DNA of 63,588 nucleotides from Psychromonas sp. MB-3u-54. GTDB taxonomy: Bacteria > Pseudomonadota > Gammaproteobacteria > Enterobacterales > Psychromonadaceae. This document shows, in pieces, positions 7,095 to 16,363 of this stretch (positions are counted from its first letter, which is position 1; the number at the start of each line of letters is the position of its first letter). The translations under genes were made by a program, and so were the position numbers. Where the stretch lies: the NCBI RefSeq assembly GCF_002836415.1, contig NZ_PJBP01000175.1:1-63588 (forward strand), in the 5' to 3' direction. The notes under the pieces are model-generated. The model was not told the origin of the DNA. It saw only the letters and a program-made list of their open reading frames with translations, and did no database searches.

Positions 7095-9839
7095 ATGAAA
7101 TGGGTAGCAGGCTCTCCGTTGAATCCAGAAATAAAAAGATTACGTGATAAAGCTGACGAATTAACTCGCCTGCGAATACAATCAGCTGAATTATTGATGG
7201 ATGCAGACACCCTTACTGTGTTTCATACTTTCCCTCTTTTATTCCATTATAATCACCCCAGCCTTCCAGGATATACTAAGGGTGATACTCCCGTTGGTAT
7301 ACATCAATTTAATGTTACGAAAAAACAGAAAAAACAACTGGGTGAATTATTTTCCTATCAAGAAGAGCCTCAAAAAAAAGCGCAAGCAACTGTCTTAAAA
7401 GCAACACCGGCAGACTTAAAAAGACAACTAAATAACTTATTATTATTTAAAGATGAGCCACAGAAAAAAACTCAAGTAACTGACTTAAAAACCAAAGCAT
7501 ATAAATCACCCTTATATCTAAAAGAGTCCCAAAAAGCTCACTCAGCAAACTTAAAAATACAACTGAATAACTTATTGTCATTTCAAGATGAACCACAAAA
7601 AAAAGCTTCGCAAGCGGACATCATTGGTTTATATGCAATGGGCAGTACGGCCTCAATAGGTCAATCTTCCGAAAGTGATCTGGACATTTGGATTTGTTAT
7701 CCCCATCAAATGGATGCACAGCGTGTCGAACTATTAAAGAATAAATCTTGGTTAATAACCCATTGGGCTGAGGGTTACGGGGTCGAACTTAACTTTTTTT
7801 TAATTCCTGATAACAAGTTTCGGATTGATAATAAATCCGATATGACCATGGATGCATGTGGTACTTCGCAGCATTTATTGTTACTTGATGAGTTTTATCG
7901 CACTGAACTGCATATCGCTGGAAAACGCATTTTATGGTGGCAAGTCCCCTTTGAACATGAAAAAAATTACAACCAATATGTGCAAAAACTCTATGATAAC
8001 GGTGGATTAAATCCCGATGACTGGTTAGATCTAGGCGGATTTGACCGCATTCCAGCTGAAGAGTATTTTGGCGCAACACTTTGGCAACTTTACAAGGGCA
8101 TAGATACACCCTATAAAGCCGTATTAAAAACCATTCTTATGGAAGCTTATTCTTGGGAATATCCCAATACTGAACTGATTGCATTATATTATAAAAAACG
8201 CTTTCAAGAACAACAGACGGATCTTGAATATCTGGATCCCTATTGCTTAATGTTGGAAAAAGTAACCTCGTATTTAAATAAAATTAACGACTTTAAACGC
8301 CTTGAAGTGGTACGCGCTTGCTTTTATCTAAAAACGGAAGAAAATCTTTCAAAAATTTGTACTATTGATCCACCGTCCTGGCGGCGCCAAGTTTTAACGA
8401 AATTTGTCAAACGATGGGACTGGAATAAGGATCATATTGCAGACTTAGATAATCGAAAAAAATGGAAAGTGAGAGCGGTCAGTAACGCTAAAGATATATT
8501 GCTTGGTACTTTGATGGCAAGTTACAGTAAATTACTGCGCTTCGCGCGTGATAATAATATTGAAGGTTCAATCAGTGCTGAAGATTTAGGTATACTGTCG
8601 CGCAAACTTTATGCCGCGCACGAAAGCCTACCGGGTAAAGTAGACTTAATTAATCCTAAAATATCACCGGATCTATCGGAGCCCAATCTGAGCTTTATTC
8701 AAGTGCCTGAGAATAGAAAAAATGCGGCAGGATGGTACCTGTATAACTGCTCTCTTGATAGCTTTACCCTGATCAATACACCGACATTAATGTATGCTAA
8801 ATATATTGCCAAATTAGTTGCCTGGTGCCATATGAATGGATTGTACGAAGAGGAGACACAATTATATATCTATAATCAAGGGTCTGATCTTGTGGATAAA
8901 AAACTAAACCAGTTTATTCAAGATCTTTACTCGGTTTTTCCTATTTATATTCCCAAAGCAAGCAACAATGCATTAAGCCGCCCTTGTGAGATTAAACACT
9001 TAACCATTTTTTTAAATCTTGAAAGGGATCCCACTCGGCACTGGGAAAGTACCTCCGAAAGTGAAGATGATCAACTGGGAGATGTTTTTTCTTACGGTGA
9101 AGATAAAGAGTGTTTAATTGGCAGTATTGACCTTATTTATCGAAACTCTTGGAATGAGGTGCGCACCTTACACTTTAATAGTAATCAATCCGTTATTGAT
9201 GCGCTGCATACTATTTTGGGGAAAATGCATCAAGGGGCTCAACCTCCGGAGCAAATAGACTTATTTTGTTACAGTTGCCAGTTTCAGGCTCAAATAAGTC
9301 AGGCATTTAGCTCAAAACTAAATGAATACATACAGTTACGTTTAGACTCTCTCAGTCAGCGATCCGTGCAAACCTTAAAAACAGGCGAAGAAAATTTTGC
9401 CTTTTACTTTGAACAAACGGGCGTTTCAGTACAACATTTAAAAAACCTTGTTGATATTTACAGCCATATTTCCAATAAAAAAGTATCTAATAGTGCCCTT
9501 AATTTAAAAAACACCTATTTTGATAAAACAGTATCAGTTATTGGCTCACATATCAGTGAAGGTATAGTGCAGTTCTTTTTTGAAAATTATCATGATGGTT
9601 TTAATGTGTATATTGCCAATGCTGATAATGAGATAGAAACACTGCATAGTTTTACGGGTGGTAAAGATGATTTGGTACAAAACGTAAATCGATTTTATGC
9701 TTCAAATAACAATGAAATGAACAAGCCAGATGACAGAATCAACTTCAACTTACCGCAGTTTTATGAAATTGAATTATCTGACAATAAAGAGCTTGTTTTA
9801 TCGTCATTTACCAGTACAACTAAAGAAAATGAGCCATAG
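7095..9839 (+). CDS. cyaA: Class I adenylate cyclase CyaA
   Basis: Makes cAMP from ATP for CRP control. The N-terminal catalytic domain has the nucleotidyltransferase motif GSTASIGQSSESDLDIW (residues 183-199, with Asp195 and Asp197 as predicted metal ligands), then GVELNFFLI, QHLLLLDEFYR, AGKRILWW and EEYFGATLWQLYK. The long C-terminal regulatory half is present. The length is 914 residues against 848 in E. coli; the extra length is mostly a repeat-bearing insert at about 80-175, just before the catalytic motif. ATG at 7095 is used here. A TTG eight codons in (7119) is an alternative, since E. coli cyaA also starts with TTG. Confidence 0.96.
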   Translation: MKWVAGSPLNPEIKRLRDKADELTRLRIQSAELLMDADTLTVFHTFPLLFHYNHPSLPGYTKGDTPVGIHQFNVTKKQKKQLGELFSYQEEPQKKAQATVLKATPADLKRQLNNLLLFKDEPQKKTQVTDLKTKAYKSPLYLKESQKAHSANLKIQLNNLLSFQDEPQKKASQADIIGLYAMGSTASIGQSSESDLDIWICYPHQMDAQRVELLKNKSWLITHWAEGYGVELNFFLIPDNKFRIDNKSDMTMDACGTSQHLLLLDEFYRTELHIAGKRILWWQVPFEHEKNYNQYVQKLYDNGGLNPDDWLDLGGFDRIPAEEYFGATLWQLYKGIDTPYKAVLKTILMEAYSWEYPNTELIALYYKKRFQEQQTDLEYLDPYCLMLEKVTSYLNKINDFKRLEVVRACFYLKTEENLSKICTIDPPSWRRQVLTKFVKRWDWNKDHIADLDNRKKWKVRAVSNAKDILLGTLMASYSKLLRFARDNNIEGSISAEDLGILSRKLYAAHESLPGKVDLINPKISPDLSEPNLSFIQVPENRKNAAGWYLYNCSLDSFTLINTPTLMYAKYIAKLVAWCHMNGLYEEETQLYIYNQGSDLVDKKLNQFIQDLYSVFPIYIPKASNNALSRPCEIKHLTIFLNLERDPTRHWESTSESEDDQLGDVFSYGEDKECLIGSIDLIYRNSWNEVRTLHFNSNQSVIDALHTILGKMHQGAQPPEQIDLFCYSCQFQAQISQAFSSKLNEYIQLRLDSLSQRSVQTLKTGEENFAFYFEQTGVSVQHLKNLVDIYSHISNKKVSNSALNLKNTYFDKTVSVIGSHISEGIVQFFFENYHDGFNVYIANADNEIETLHSFTGGKDDLVQNVNRFYASNNNEMNKPDDRINFNLPQFYEIELSDNKELVLSSFTSTTKENEP
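7345..7617 (+). repeat. In-frame repeats inside cyaA
   Basis: Three related units encode ELFSYQEEPQKKAQAT, NLLLFKDEPQKKTQVT and NLLSFQDEPQKKASQA. The second and third (7413-7481 and 7550-7617) are about 80 percent identical in DNA over 68 bases. The units sit in the linker before the catalytic motif and look like partly diverged duplications. Confidence 0.85.
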
Positions 9840-9922
9840 ACATCTAGCCCTCTTTACGTATAGATTGCCAAAATAAGCAACAAAAGGTAAAATAACCTTT
9901 CTAGTTTTATGGGGTAATAAAG

Positions 9923-10213
9923 ATGTCGACAAAATGGAATGGTGAATATATCAGCCCTTATGCTGAACACGGTAAAAAAAGTGAGCAAGTAAAAAAAATA
10001 ACAGTCTCCATACCCACTAAAGTCCTTAAAATATTGACCGACGAACGCACCCGTCGTCAAGTAAATAACTTACGCCATGCGACTAACAGTGAGTTATTAT
10101 GTGAAGCTTTCTTACATGCGTACACTGGACAACCGCTGCCAGAAGATGGAGACCTTGATAAAAATCAAGCCACAGGCATTCCGGAAAGCGTTAAAAAGTT
10201 AATGAAAAAATAG
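9923..10213 (+). CDS. metJ: Methionine repressor MetJ
   Basis: Ribbon-helix-helix repressor that uses S-adenosylmethionine as corepressor to silence methionine biosynthesis genes. Residues 1-75 are almost identical to E. coli MetJ ([20 protein letters not shown], the beta-strand [39 protein letters not shown]). The C-terminus is shorter (96 residues against 105) and diverged, ending in a Lys-rich tail. A purine-rich GGGGTAATAAAG precedes the ATG. There is no metB neighbour in this window; it stands alone between cyaA and the convergent slmA. Confidence 0.96.
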   Translation: MSTKWNGEYISPYAEHGKKSEQVKKITVSIPTKVLKILTDERTRRQVNNLRHATNSELLCEAFLHAYTGQPLPEDGDLDKNQATGIPESVKKLMKK

Positions 10214-10282
10214 AAAATTAAACTGTGCAGATGATCAGCCTGTAATTCACTTCTTCTACGCAGTTTAACGCTTTATTTATGA

Positions 10283-10885
10283 TTAACTTTGTTGCAGCTG
10301 CCGGTATAAAAATGGCCATTGAGTATTAAAATATTGTGTTGGTTTCTGTTTAAATTGACTACGTACAAATTGACTCATACGCCCTTCAACGTAAGCAAGT
10401 AATAAGTTCGCGACGATAGCCTCATCAATACTCAGTTTACCGCCATCAAAAATGGCTTTTTCCCTCAAAATCAGTTTGAGTTGTGACTCTAACTTTGAAA
10501 AAACATGTTCAATACGGGTTTGCAGGCGCTCATTTTCCCCCAATAAAGCATCCCCGGTTAAAATGCGCGTAATACCCGGATTGTGCTCTGCAAAACCTAA
10601 TAAAAAATATAATATATGCTCAATACGTACGAATGTTTGTTTTTGCTGTTCTTTAATTAAATTTATTTGGGCGAAAATGGTTGATTCAATGTAATCAATT
10701 AATCCTTCAAACATACGCGCTTTGCTTGGAAAATGGCGATATAATGCGGCTTCCGAAACGCCGACTTCAGCTGCTAATTTTGCAGTTGTAATACGCTGGC
10801 CAGGTTGACCTTCAAGCATTTTAGCCAATGCGTGTAAAATATCTTCCTTGCGATTTACTTTCTTTTTAGTTGTTTTTGCCACCAT
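10283..10885 (-). CDS. slmA: Nucleoid occlusion factor SlmA
   Basis: TetR-family DNA-binding protein of 200 residues that blocks FtsZ ring assembly over unsegregated chromosome. The N-terminal helix-turn-helix reads [32 protein letters not shown] (about 32-62). The C-terminal helical domain for dimerisation and FtsZ contact is complete. It lies downstream of dut and coaBC in the conserved coaBC-dut-slmA order. Confidence 0.96.
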   Translation of the reverse strand: MVAKTTKKKVNRKEDILHALAKMLEGQPGQRITTAKLAAEVGVSEAALYRHFPSKARMFEGLIDYIESTIFAQINLIKEQQKQTFVRIEHILYFLLGFAEHNPGITRILTGDALLGENERLQTRIEHVFSKLESQLKLILREKAIFDGGKLSIDEAIVANLLLAYVEGRMSQFVRSQFKQKPTQYFNTQWPFLYRQLQQS

Positions 10886-10919
10886 AATTTACAACTTCCC
10901 TTGCTGTTTTGAACTGAAA

Positions 10920-11375
10920 TTAATGTTTTCCTGAGTGACCAAATCCACCCTCACCTCGTTCAGACCCCTTAAATTCATCAACAATTTCAAATGTTGCCTG
11001 TACGACGGGTAAAAAAACCAACTGCGCCAATCGCTCACCCGGTTCAAGGCAAAAACTATCTGTACTTCGATTCCAACAAGAAACCATTAGCGGACCTTGA
11101 TAATCCGAGTCAATTAAACCCACTAAATTTCCCAAAACAATACCATGCTTATGGCCAAGTCCTGAGCGCGGTAAAATAGTTGCTGCCAGTTTAGGGTCGC
11201 TAATATGGATTGCAATACCAGTAGGAATTAGCTGCGTTTCTCCAGGCTTAATAATTAAGGCTTTATCAATACAAGCACGCAGATCCATCCCGGCAGATCC
11301 CGCTGTTGCATGCTCAGGAAGCGGAAACTCGTTACCAATGCGGGGGTCGAGAATTTTAAGCTCTATCTGTTTCAT
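10920..11375 (-). CDS. dut: dUTP diphosphatase Dut
   Basis: Homotrimeric dUTPase that hydrolyses dUTP to dUMP, keeping uracil out of DNA and supplying dTMP synthesis. All five motifs are visible: [40 protein letters not shown], and the C-terminal [11 protein letters not shown]-loop-like arm. It has 151 residues, the same as E. coli. Its ATG overlaps the coaBC stop by one base (TAATG), so translation is coupled. Confidence 0.98.
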   Translation of the reverse strand: MKQIELKILDPRIGNEFPLPEHATAGSAGMDLRACIDKALIIKPGETQLIPTGIAIHISDPKLAATILPRSGLGHKHGIVLGNLVGLIDSDYQGPLMVSCWNRSTDSFCLEPGERLAQLVFLPVVQATFEIVDEFKGSERGEGGFGHSGKH

Positions 11376-12610
11376 TATTTCAATCCTTTATTTTTCAAAG
11401 CGTATTGTTGGCTTATTATTTTAAGTAGCTGCCCGGCAACCACTTTTTTATCGGCAAGCGTTATATCAAATCGCTCTTCGCAGGAAAATACGCTTAACGC
11501 ATTTTTTTCACTGTTAAAACCCTGGCCATTTTTTCCAACATCATTCGCTGCAATTAAATCTACATTTTTACGTTTTAATTTGTCTTTTGCATAAACTTCA
11601 AGATCCTGTGTTTCTGCAGCAAAAGCAACGCAAAAAGGACGATTTTGATGATTTGAGACATCTTTAATAATATCCGGATTTTTTACTAACTTAATAGTTA
11701 AATCATCAATACCCGGCTGTTTTTTCATTTTTTGCTCAGCAACCGTCTCAGCTCTATAATCGGCAACAGCCGCACAAGCGATGAAAATATCGCAGTTATT
11801 AAGGCAGGATAAACTGGCCTGGTGCATATCTAATGCACTTGTCACATTTAATCGAGTCACCCCGCTCGGCGTGCTCAACTGCACCGGGCCACTAATTAAA
11901 GTCACATTAGCCCCTATTTTTTGTGCCGCCTGCGCCAATGCAAAACCCATTTTACCGGAACTATGGTTACTGATATAACGAACAGGATCTAAGGCTTCCT
12001 GGGTAGGTCCAGCCGTAATAGTGATATTGACACCCGTGAGGTAGCGGTTTTTGTCATTAAAATAATCCATTACGTGATCCACAATGTCAGCCGGATTAAG
12101 CATTCTGCCGGGCCCTATATCGCCACAGGCTTGCGCGCCCTGTCCTGGCCCCCAAATAAGTACCCCGCGCTGCTTTAATACGCTGATATTGTCTTGTGTT
12201 GCCTGTGCCAGATACATTTGCTGATTCATTGCCGGCGAAACGGCAATAGGAGAGGATGTCGCTAAACATAACGTGGTTAATAAGTCATCCGCGATGCCCG
12301 CACGTAAGCGCGCGATTAAATTTGCAGTGGCAGGCGCAAGCAAAACAAGATCCGCCCATCTGGCCAACTCGATATGCCCCATCCCGGATTCTGCATTAGG
12401 GTCTAACAAATCGTCGGCAACAGCATGTCCGGAGACAGCCTGCATAGTGAGAGGCGTGATAAACGCCTTCGCCGAAGCCGTCATCACAATTCGGACATCT
12501 GCGCCCTGATCTTTTAAACGGCGCGTTAATTCTGCACATTTATACGCAGCAATGCCACCGGCAATACCAAGTAATATTTTTTTCCCGCTCAAAATAGGAT
12601 TATCAGACAT
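11375..12610 (-). CDS. coaBC: Phosphopantothenoylcysteine synthetase/decarboxylase CoaBC
   Basis: Bifunctional coenzyme A enzyme. The N-terminal flavoprotein CoaC domain (about 1-190) has the GGIAAYK start, [10 protein letters not shown] with its catalytic His, SPAMNQQMY and the [10 protein letters not shown] loop with its catalytic Cys. The C-terminal CoaB domain (about 190-411) has [26 protein letters not shown] and the KKNPD-like nucleotide segment (LVKNPDII). It is 411 residues, full length. Divergent from radC, as in E. coli. Confidence 0.97.
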   Translation of the reverse strand: MSDNPILSGKKILLGIAGGIAAYKCAELTRRLKDQGADVRIVMTASAKAFITPLTMQAVSGHAVADDLLDPNAESGMGHIELARWADLVLLAPATANLIARLRAGIADDLLTTLCLATSSPIAVSPAMNQQMYLAQATQDNISVLKQRGVLIWGPGQGAQACGDIGPGRMLNPADIVDHVMDYFNDKNRYLTGVNITITAGPTQEALDPVRYISNHSSGKMGFALAQAAQKIGANVTLISGPVQLSTPSGVTRLNVTSALDMHQASLSCLNNCDIFIACAAVADYRAETVAEQKMKKQPGIDDLTIKLVKNPDIIKDVSNHQNRPFCVAFAAETQDLEVYAKDKLKRKNVDLIAANDVGKNGQGFNSEKNALSVFSCEERFDITLADKKVVAGQLLKIISQQYALKNKGLK

Positions 12611-12817
12611 TTACGAGACTCAATATAACAAATAAGAAGGCTATAGAATAGCAAAGTAATTAAGCAAAATGTGAATAAATCGACTAGATTTAATCGCAAT
12701 TTAATGGCTGCGCTATACTTATCAAAAATTGCCTTAATAGCAATTTATTTACTGCCTTTCCCGCATTCACTGCTGCCAAGCTATAGCCACAATAGTTAAT
12801 TATCGGAATATTAGCTC

Positions 12818-13495
12818 ATGACAAAATTAAAAGATTGGCCTAATCAGGAAAGGCCGCGAGAAAAATTACTGCAAAAAGGCACAGCAGCACTTTCCGATGC
12901 GGAACTACTCGCCATATTTTTACGTACTGGCTGCCGCGGTGTTGATGTTGTCACACTCGCGAAACAGCTGCTCAGTGAATTCGGCTCTTTACATGCTTTA
13001 TTTGCGGCATCAGAATCGGATTTTTGTGAAAAAAAAGGGTTAGGACAGGCAAAATATGTGCAATTGCAGGCAGTCCTTGAAATGTCCAGCCGCTATTTAC
13101 AAGAACCCTTAAGTAAAGGTAATGCTTTAACCAGCGCCACACAAACCAAAGCCTTTTTAATCGCTAAGATGCACAATTTACCCTATGAGGTATTTGCGGC
13201 CATATTATTAGACACACAACATCGTATTATTCGCTTCCATGAGTTTTTCTTTGGGTCAATCGACTGCGCAACAGTCCATCCCAGAATTATCGCGCAAAAA
13301 GTATTATCTGAAAATGCAGCGGCAATTATTCTGGTCCATAATCATCCTTCCGGCGATCCCTCAGCAAGCGAAGCGGACAAAATAATCACTCGAAAAATCG
13401 TTTCTGCACTGCAATTAATAGACGTCCGAGTTTTAGATCATTTGGTCGTTGGGCACAGAAAATGTACCTCATTTGCAGAAAATGGGTGGATTTAA
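12818..13495 (+). CDS. radC: RadC family JAB-domain protein
   Basis: RadC/YicR-type protein of 225 residues. An N-terminal helix-hairpin-helix-like part contains PREKLLQKGTAALSDAELLAIFLRTG. The C-terminal JAB/MPN metalloprotease-like domain has the zinc-binding pattern HNHPSGDPSASEAD with downstream LDHLVVG. The original link to DNA repair in E. coli did not hold up, so its role is unknown. It sits between divergent coaBC and rpmB, as in E. coli. Confidence 0.95.
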   Translation: MTKLKDWPNQERPREKLLQKGTAALSDAELLAIFLRTGCRGVDVVTLAKQLLSEFGSLHALFAASESDFCEKKGLGQAKYVQLQAVLEMSSRYLQEPLSKGNALTSATQTKAFLIAKMHNLPYEVFAAILLDTQHRIIRFHEFFFGSIDCATVHPRIIAQKVLSENAAAIILVHNHPSGDPSASEADKIITRKIVSALQLIDVRVLDHLVVGHRKCTSFAENGWI

Positions 13496-13515
13496 GGTAT
13501 AAACTCAGAGTTTTG

Positions 13516-13544
13516 TTGATCTTTCATACTCAATCATGTATAAA
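13516..13544 (+). promoter_or_regulatory. Sigma-70 promoter of rpmB-rpmG
   Basis: TTGATC (13516-13521), a 17-base spacer and TATAAA (13539-13544), about 85 bases before the rpmB ATG. A good match to the housekeeping consensus in the expected place. Confidence 0.7.
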
Positions 13545-13629
13545 ATGCGCCCTCGACGCCTTTGGCGACGGCTAAAAAAGGTGTTCGACTATTTTGCTCG
13601 AGTAAAACTATTATTTGGAGAATCACGAC

Positions 13630-13866
13630 ATGTCTAGAGTATGTCAAGTTACAGGCAAGCGTCCAGCTGTTGGTAACAATGTATCACACGCAAAGAACCG
13701 GACAAGACGTCGTTTTTTACCTAACCTACAAACACACCGTTTTTGGGTAGAAAGTGAAAACCGTTTTGTGAAACTACGCCTAACTACTAAAGGGATGCGT
13801 ATCATCGATAAAAAAGGTATTGATTCAGTATTAACTGATATCCGTGCCAAGGGTGAAAAAGTTTAA
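13630..13866 (+). CDS. rpmB: Ribosomal protein bL28
   Basis: Large-subunit ribosomal protein, 78 residues, typical length. The N-terminus [20 protein letters not shown] and the block [12 protein letters not shown] are diagnostic. The start is ATG at 13630, with GGAG nine bases upstream; an in-frame ATG five codons earlier lacks conservation. It is followed 11 bases later by rpmG. Confidence 0.98.
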
Positions 13867-13877
13867 GGAGCTTTAAA

Positions 13878-14033
13878 ATGCGTGATAAAATTCGTTTAAA
13901 TTCAAGTGCTGGTACTGGCCATTTTTATACTACTGATAAAAATAAAAAGACTATGCCTGAAAAATTTGAGATCAAAAAGTTTGATCCTGTTGTACGTAAG
14001 CATGTTATGTACAAAGAAGGCAAAATCAAGTGA
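13878..14033 (+). CDS. rpmG: Ribosomal protein bL33
   Basis: Large-subunit ribosomal protein of 51 residues, beginning [19 protein letters not shown] and ending with the [17 protein letters not shown] tail typical of bL33. It is the zinc-free form: the paired cysteines of the zinc-binding type are absent. AAGGAG precedes the ATG by seven bases. It is cotranscribed with rpmB and ends before a strong terminator. Confidence 0.97.
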   Translation: MRDKIRLNSSAGTGHFYTTDKNKKTMPEKFEIKKFDPVVRKHVMYKEGKIK

Positions 14034-14050
14034 TCTTGATTTAGTCTGCA

Positions 14051-14077
14051 AAAACCCAGTTTATACTGGGTTTTTTT
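14051..14077 (+). terminator. Rho-independent terminator after rpmG
   Basis: The 9-base stem AAACCCAGT / ACTGGGTTT has a 4-base loop and runs into a T-stretch, 18 bases after the rpmG stop. A textbook terminator. Confidence 0.92.
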
Positions 14078-14478
14078 ATATCTAAAAAAGACTTAATCCG
14101 GACTTTTCTGTCTAAAATAGACGATAAACCTATCATTCGTAAAATAACAAACCCCTCCCGTAAACTTGATATCTGTTTTTTAATACTACCTCCGCTCAGT
14201 CAAATTCAAAAATTCTCTATCCGTAAATCATTCCGATAGTCATTAATTTTAAGCACTCATTCACTTATATTTTGTAACATAAAAACAGAGATTTTTTTAT
14301 TCATGTGCATTTTCAGTCATCTGGAAAATTGCATTTCCGCTCCCTTCGGTTTAGTGACAAATATAACGCTTCCCGCTTCCTCTCAATGCCTTCTATTTAT
14401 ATTCCGAAAGATAAACCAAGCATAGATTTTATTCGAAGAGTCAGTACACTGAGAATATCAGTTCAAAGAGAGAATTTT
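14078..14478. other. 401-bp stretch before mutM without a gene
   Basis: An AT-rich interval between the rpmG terminator and mutM. The mutM reading frame stays open leftwards to 14305, but those residues are not conserved in MutM and no ribosome site supports a longer protein. I see no clear promoter or repeat here. Confidence 0.5.
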
Positions 14479-15291
14479 ATGCCCGAATTACCGGAAGTAG
14501 AAACCAGCAGAAAAGGGATCAGCCCGCACCTTATTAATAAATCTGTCCAGGATGTTGTGCTGCGGCATACACAATTACGCTGGAAAATACCGCAGGATTT
14601 ATTATCAGAAATTAACCATAAAATTTTACTTTCTATCGATCGCCGCGCTAAATACCTGCTTTTCAACTTTAGCAGCGGTACCTTGTTAATTCATCTGGGC
14701 ATGTCGGGCAGTTTACAAATTTGCCCATTGAATAGCCCGCCAAAAAAACATGACCATGCCGATTTTGTTTTCACCGATTGTTTATTACGTTATACGGATC
14801 CGCGCCGTTTCGGGGCCATTTTATGGTTAGGTTTAACACCGGAAAACTGTTCGCTGCTAAATAAACTAGGCCCTGAGCCCCTCGATGATGATTTTAGTGC
14901 GAAGTATTTATACGATCGGTCTGCAAAACGTAAACTGCCGGTAAAACAATTTATTATGGATCAAAAAGTCGTAACCGGTGTCGGTAATATCTATGCGACT
15001 GAAGCCTTATTTAACAGTGGGATTTCACCATTAAGGGCGGCCGGCAATATCTCTGAAAAACGCTATCAAGTATTGGTTGCTGCAATTAAAGAAATTTTAC
15101 AACAAGCGATAAAGCAAGGCGGCACCACCCTGAAAGATTTTGTCGGCAGTGACGGTAAACCCGGCTATTTCCAACAGACGCTACAGGTTTACGGTAAAAC
15201 GGGTCAGCAATGCCCGCACTGCGAAACGCCTTTAAAAGCCGTTAAATTAGCCGCAAGAGCCAGTGTGTACTGCCCAAATTGCCAGAGCTAG
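14479..15291 (+). CDS. mutM: Formamidopyrimidine-DNA glycosylase MutM (Fpg)
   Basis: Base-excision repair glycosylase/AP lyase that removes 8-oxoguanine. The mature N-terminus PELPEVE supplies the catalytic Pro and Glu. The RRAKYLLF segment has the conserved Lys, and DPRRFGAI, MDQKVVTGVGNIYATEALF and the C-terminal zinc finger (CPHC..CPNC) are all present. It is 270 residues, standard length. The start is fixed at 14479 because the catalytic Pro must follow the initiator Met. In E. coli coaD is adjacent; here a 2.6-kb insertion separates them. Confidence 0.98.
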   Translation: MPELPEVETSRKGISPHLINKSVQDVVLRHTQLRWKIPQDLLSEINHKILLSIDRRAKYLLFNFSSGTLLIHLGMSGSLQICPLNSPPKKHDHADFVFTDCLLRYTDPRRFGAILWLGLTPENCSLLNKLGPEPLDDDFSAKYLYDRSAKRKLPVKQFIMDQKVVTGVGNIYATEALFNSGISPLRAAGNISEKRYQVLVAAIKEILQQAIKQGGTTLKDFVGSDGKPGYFQQTLQVYGKTGQQCPHCETPLKAVKLAARASVYCPNCQS

Positions 15292-15346
15292 CTTCCTTGA
15301 TGATTGTTTTTATCCAATATACCTGCATAAACACGCCGTATTAGCC

Positions 15347-15480
15347 TGCAGTAAGCTTTCGCTTGTGGATGCTTACCCTTAACTCTGATTGCTAGTCTTT
15401 TACCCTTCACGGCTTGTAGGCGATGATCAAGCTAAACGCAGTTCGAGGAAGTTATGCTCTCTCAACAGCAAGAATATATC
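15347..15480. repeat. Diverged extra copy of the left-arm repeat
   Basis: This stretch opens with the same GCAGTAAGCTTTCGCTTGTG as the left arm at 15492, then shares scattered blocks (ACGGC, AACGCAGTTCGAGG, TTATGCTCTC, AACAGCA) with it. It looks like an older, decayed tandem copy. Confidence 0.6.
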
Positions 15481-15491
15481 CGTGTTGATTT

Positions 15492-15690
15492 GCAGTAAGC
15501 TTTCGCTTGTGGGCTAATGGTTGAATTTTTGTTGTTGGTATTCCGCCCCTGACGGCGTGTTAGATGATGAGAAACCGAAACGCAGTTTCGCAGTTCGAGG
15601 GAATCATGCTCTTTGCACAGCCAAAAAAAACAGGTCACGCAGAGCTTAGCCCGCTCGTGACAATGTGCTGTCGCATAACTCGCCCAAAAG
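15492..15690 (+). repeat. Left inverted-repeat arm flanking the nuclease gene
   Basis: About 199 bases that match, in inverted orientation, 17667-17864 on the other side of the nuclease gene, at roughly 80-85 percent by eye. Shared blocks include AGATGATGAGAAACCGAAAC, CGCAGTTTCGCAG, AATCATGCTCTTT, GAGCTTAGCCCGC and GCTGTCGCATAACTCGCC. Part of it recurs again at 63490-63588, so this is a dispersed repeat family. Confidence 0.82.
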
Positions 15691-15717
15691 AAAGGCTGCC
15701 CGAGCCATTTTTTTAAT

Positions 15718-15830
15718 CTTACTCAATCAATTCTTTTTTAACGCACCTGCTCGAATGCACATCCATGTGCATCGCTCGCTTAGAGAAACCATCCAAGGTT
15801 TCTCTTGCTAAAAGAATTGATTGAGCAAGA
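15718..15830. other. Branched palindromic structure (three nested stems)
   Basis: An outer 17-base stem pairs 15721-15737 with 15810-15826. It encloses two perfect hairpins: 15755-15772 (ATGCACAT / ATGTGCAT) and 15782-15805 (AGAGAAACC / GGTTTCTCT). The distal arm (15804-15836) also matches 17558-17590 in inverted orientation. This could be a folded RNA, a recombination end or a cruciform; the function is unknown. The rest of 15831-16363 is AT-rich with no gene recognised. Confidence 0.6.
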
Positions 15831-16363
15831 AAAATGGACGGGAAATACGTCGCCGCATTGGATTGGTATTCTAATAAGTTGAATTACATAACAAATAAAA
15901 GTTCATAGGAATGTAAAAATAGATACCCAGCCTTTGTGATCTAAACGCAAAGCAGACTCTTTTAGTTATTTGAGCTTAGAAAAACCACAAATGGAAAAAT
16001 CCTTTTTATGCTCAAAAAATATTCGTAAAAAATTTTTTTTCGATTTGCCATTTCAAGCTTGATATTGGTTGATTGATCATTACTTTTAAACGTTTTACGT
16101 TGATTTAATACTGAAACTGCTATTTTCATAAGAAAAATCCACGACTTAACATAATAGGTATTTTACGCACACACACTAAGGCTACAAATTTGTAGGTCTC
16201 TAATCACTTTGAAGCATATATGGTTGTCCTGTTAGAGGGCCAAGCTCACTATGCCTATTAAACTTAAAAAGAAGTAACTAATGGTTTCGTCTTACATCTG
16301 TTAATGTATTGAAATTTATATGTATAACCAACCAAAGCTTAGATAATATGGAATAGTTTAAAT

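Noticed and set aside
10216-10272. Bidirectional terminator between metJ and slmA
   Set aside because: The only stem is 8 bases with a loop of over 30 and no T-run; support is too weak.
15492-15690. Integron attC site suggested by GCATAAC near the repeat
   Set aside because: No paired core site of the right spacing and no integrase in view; the similarity is limited to seven bases.
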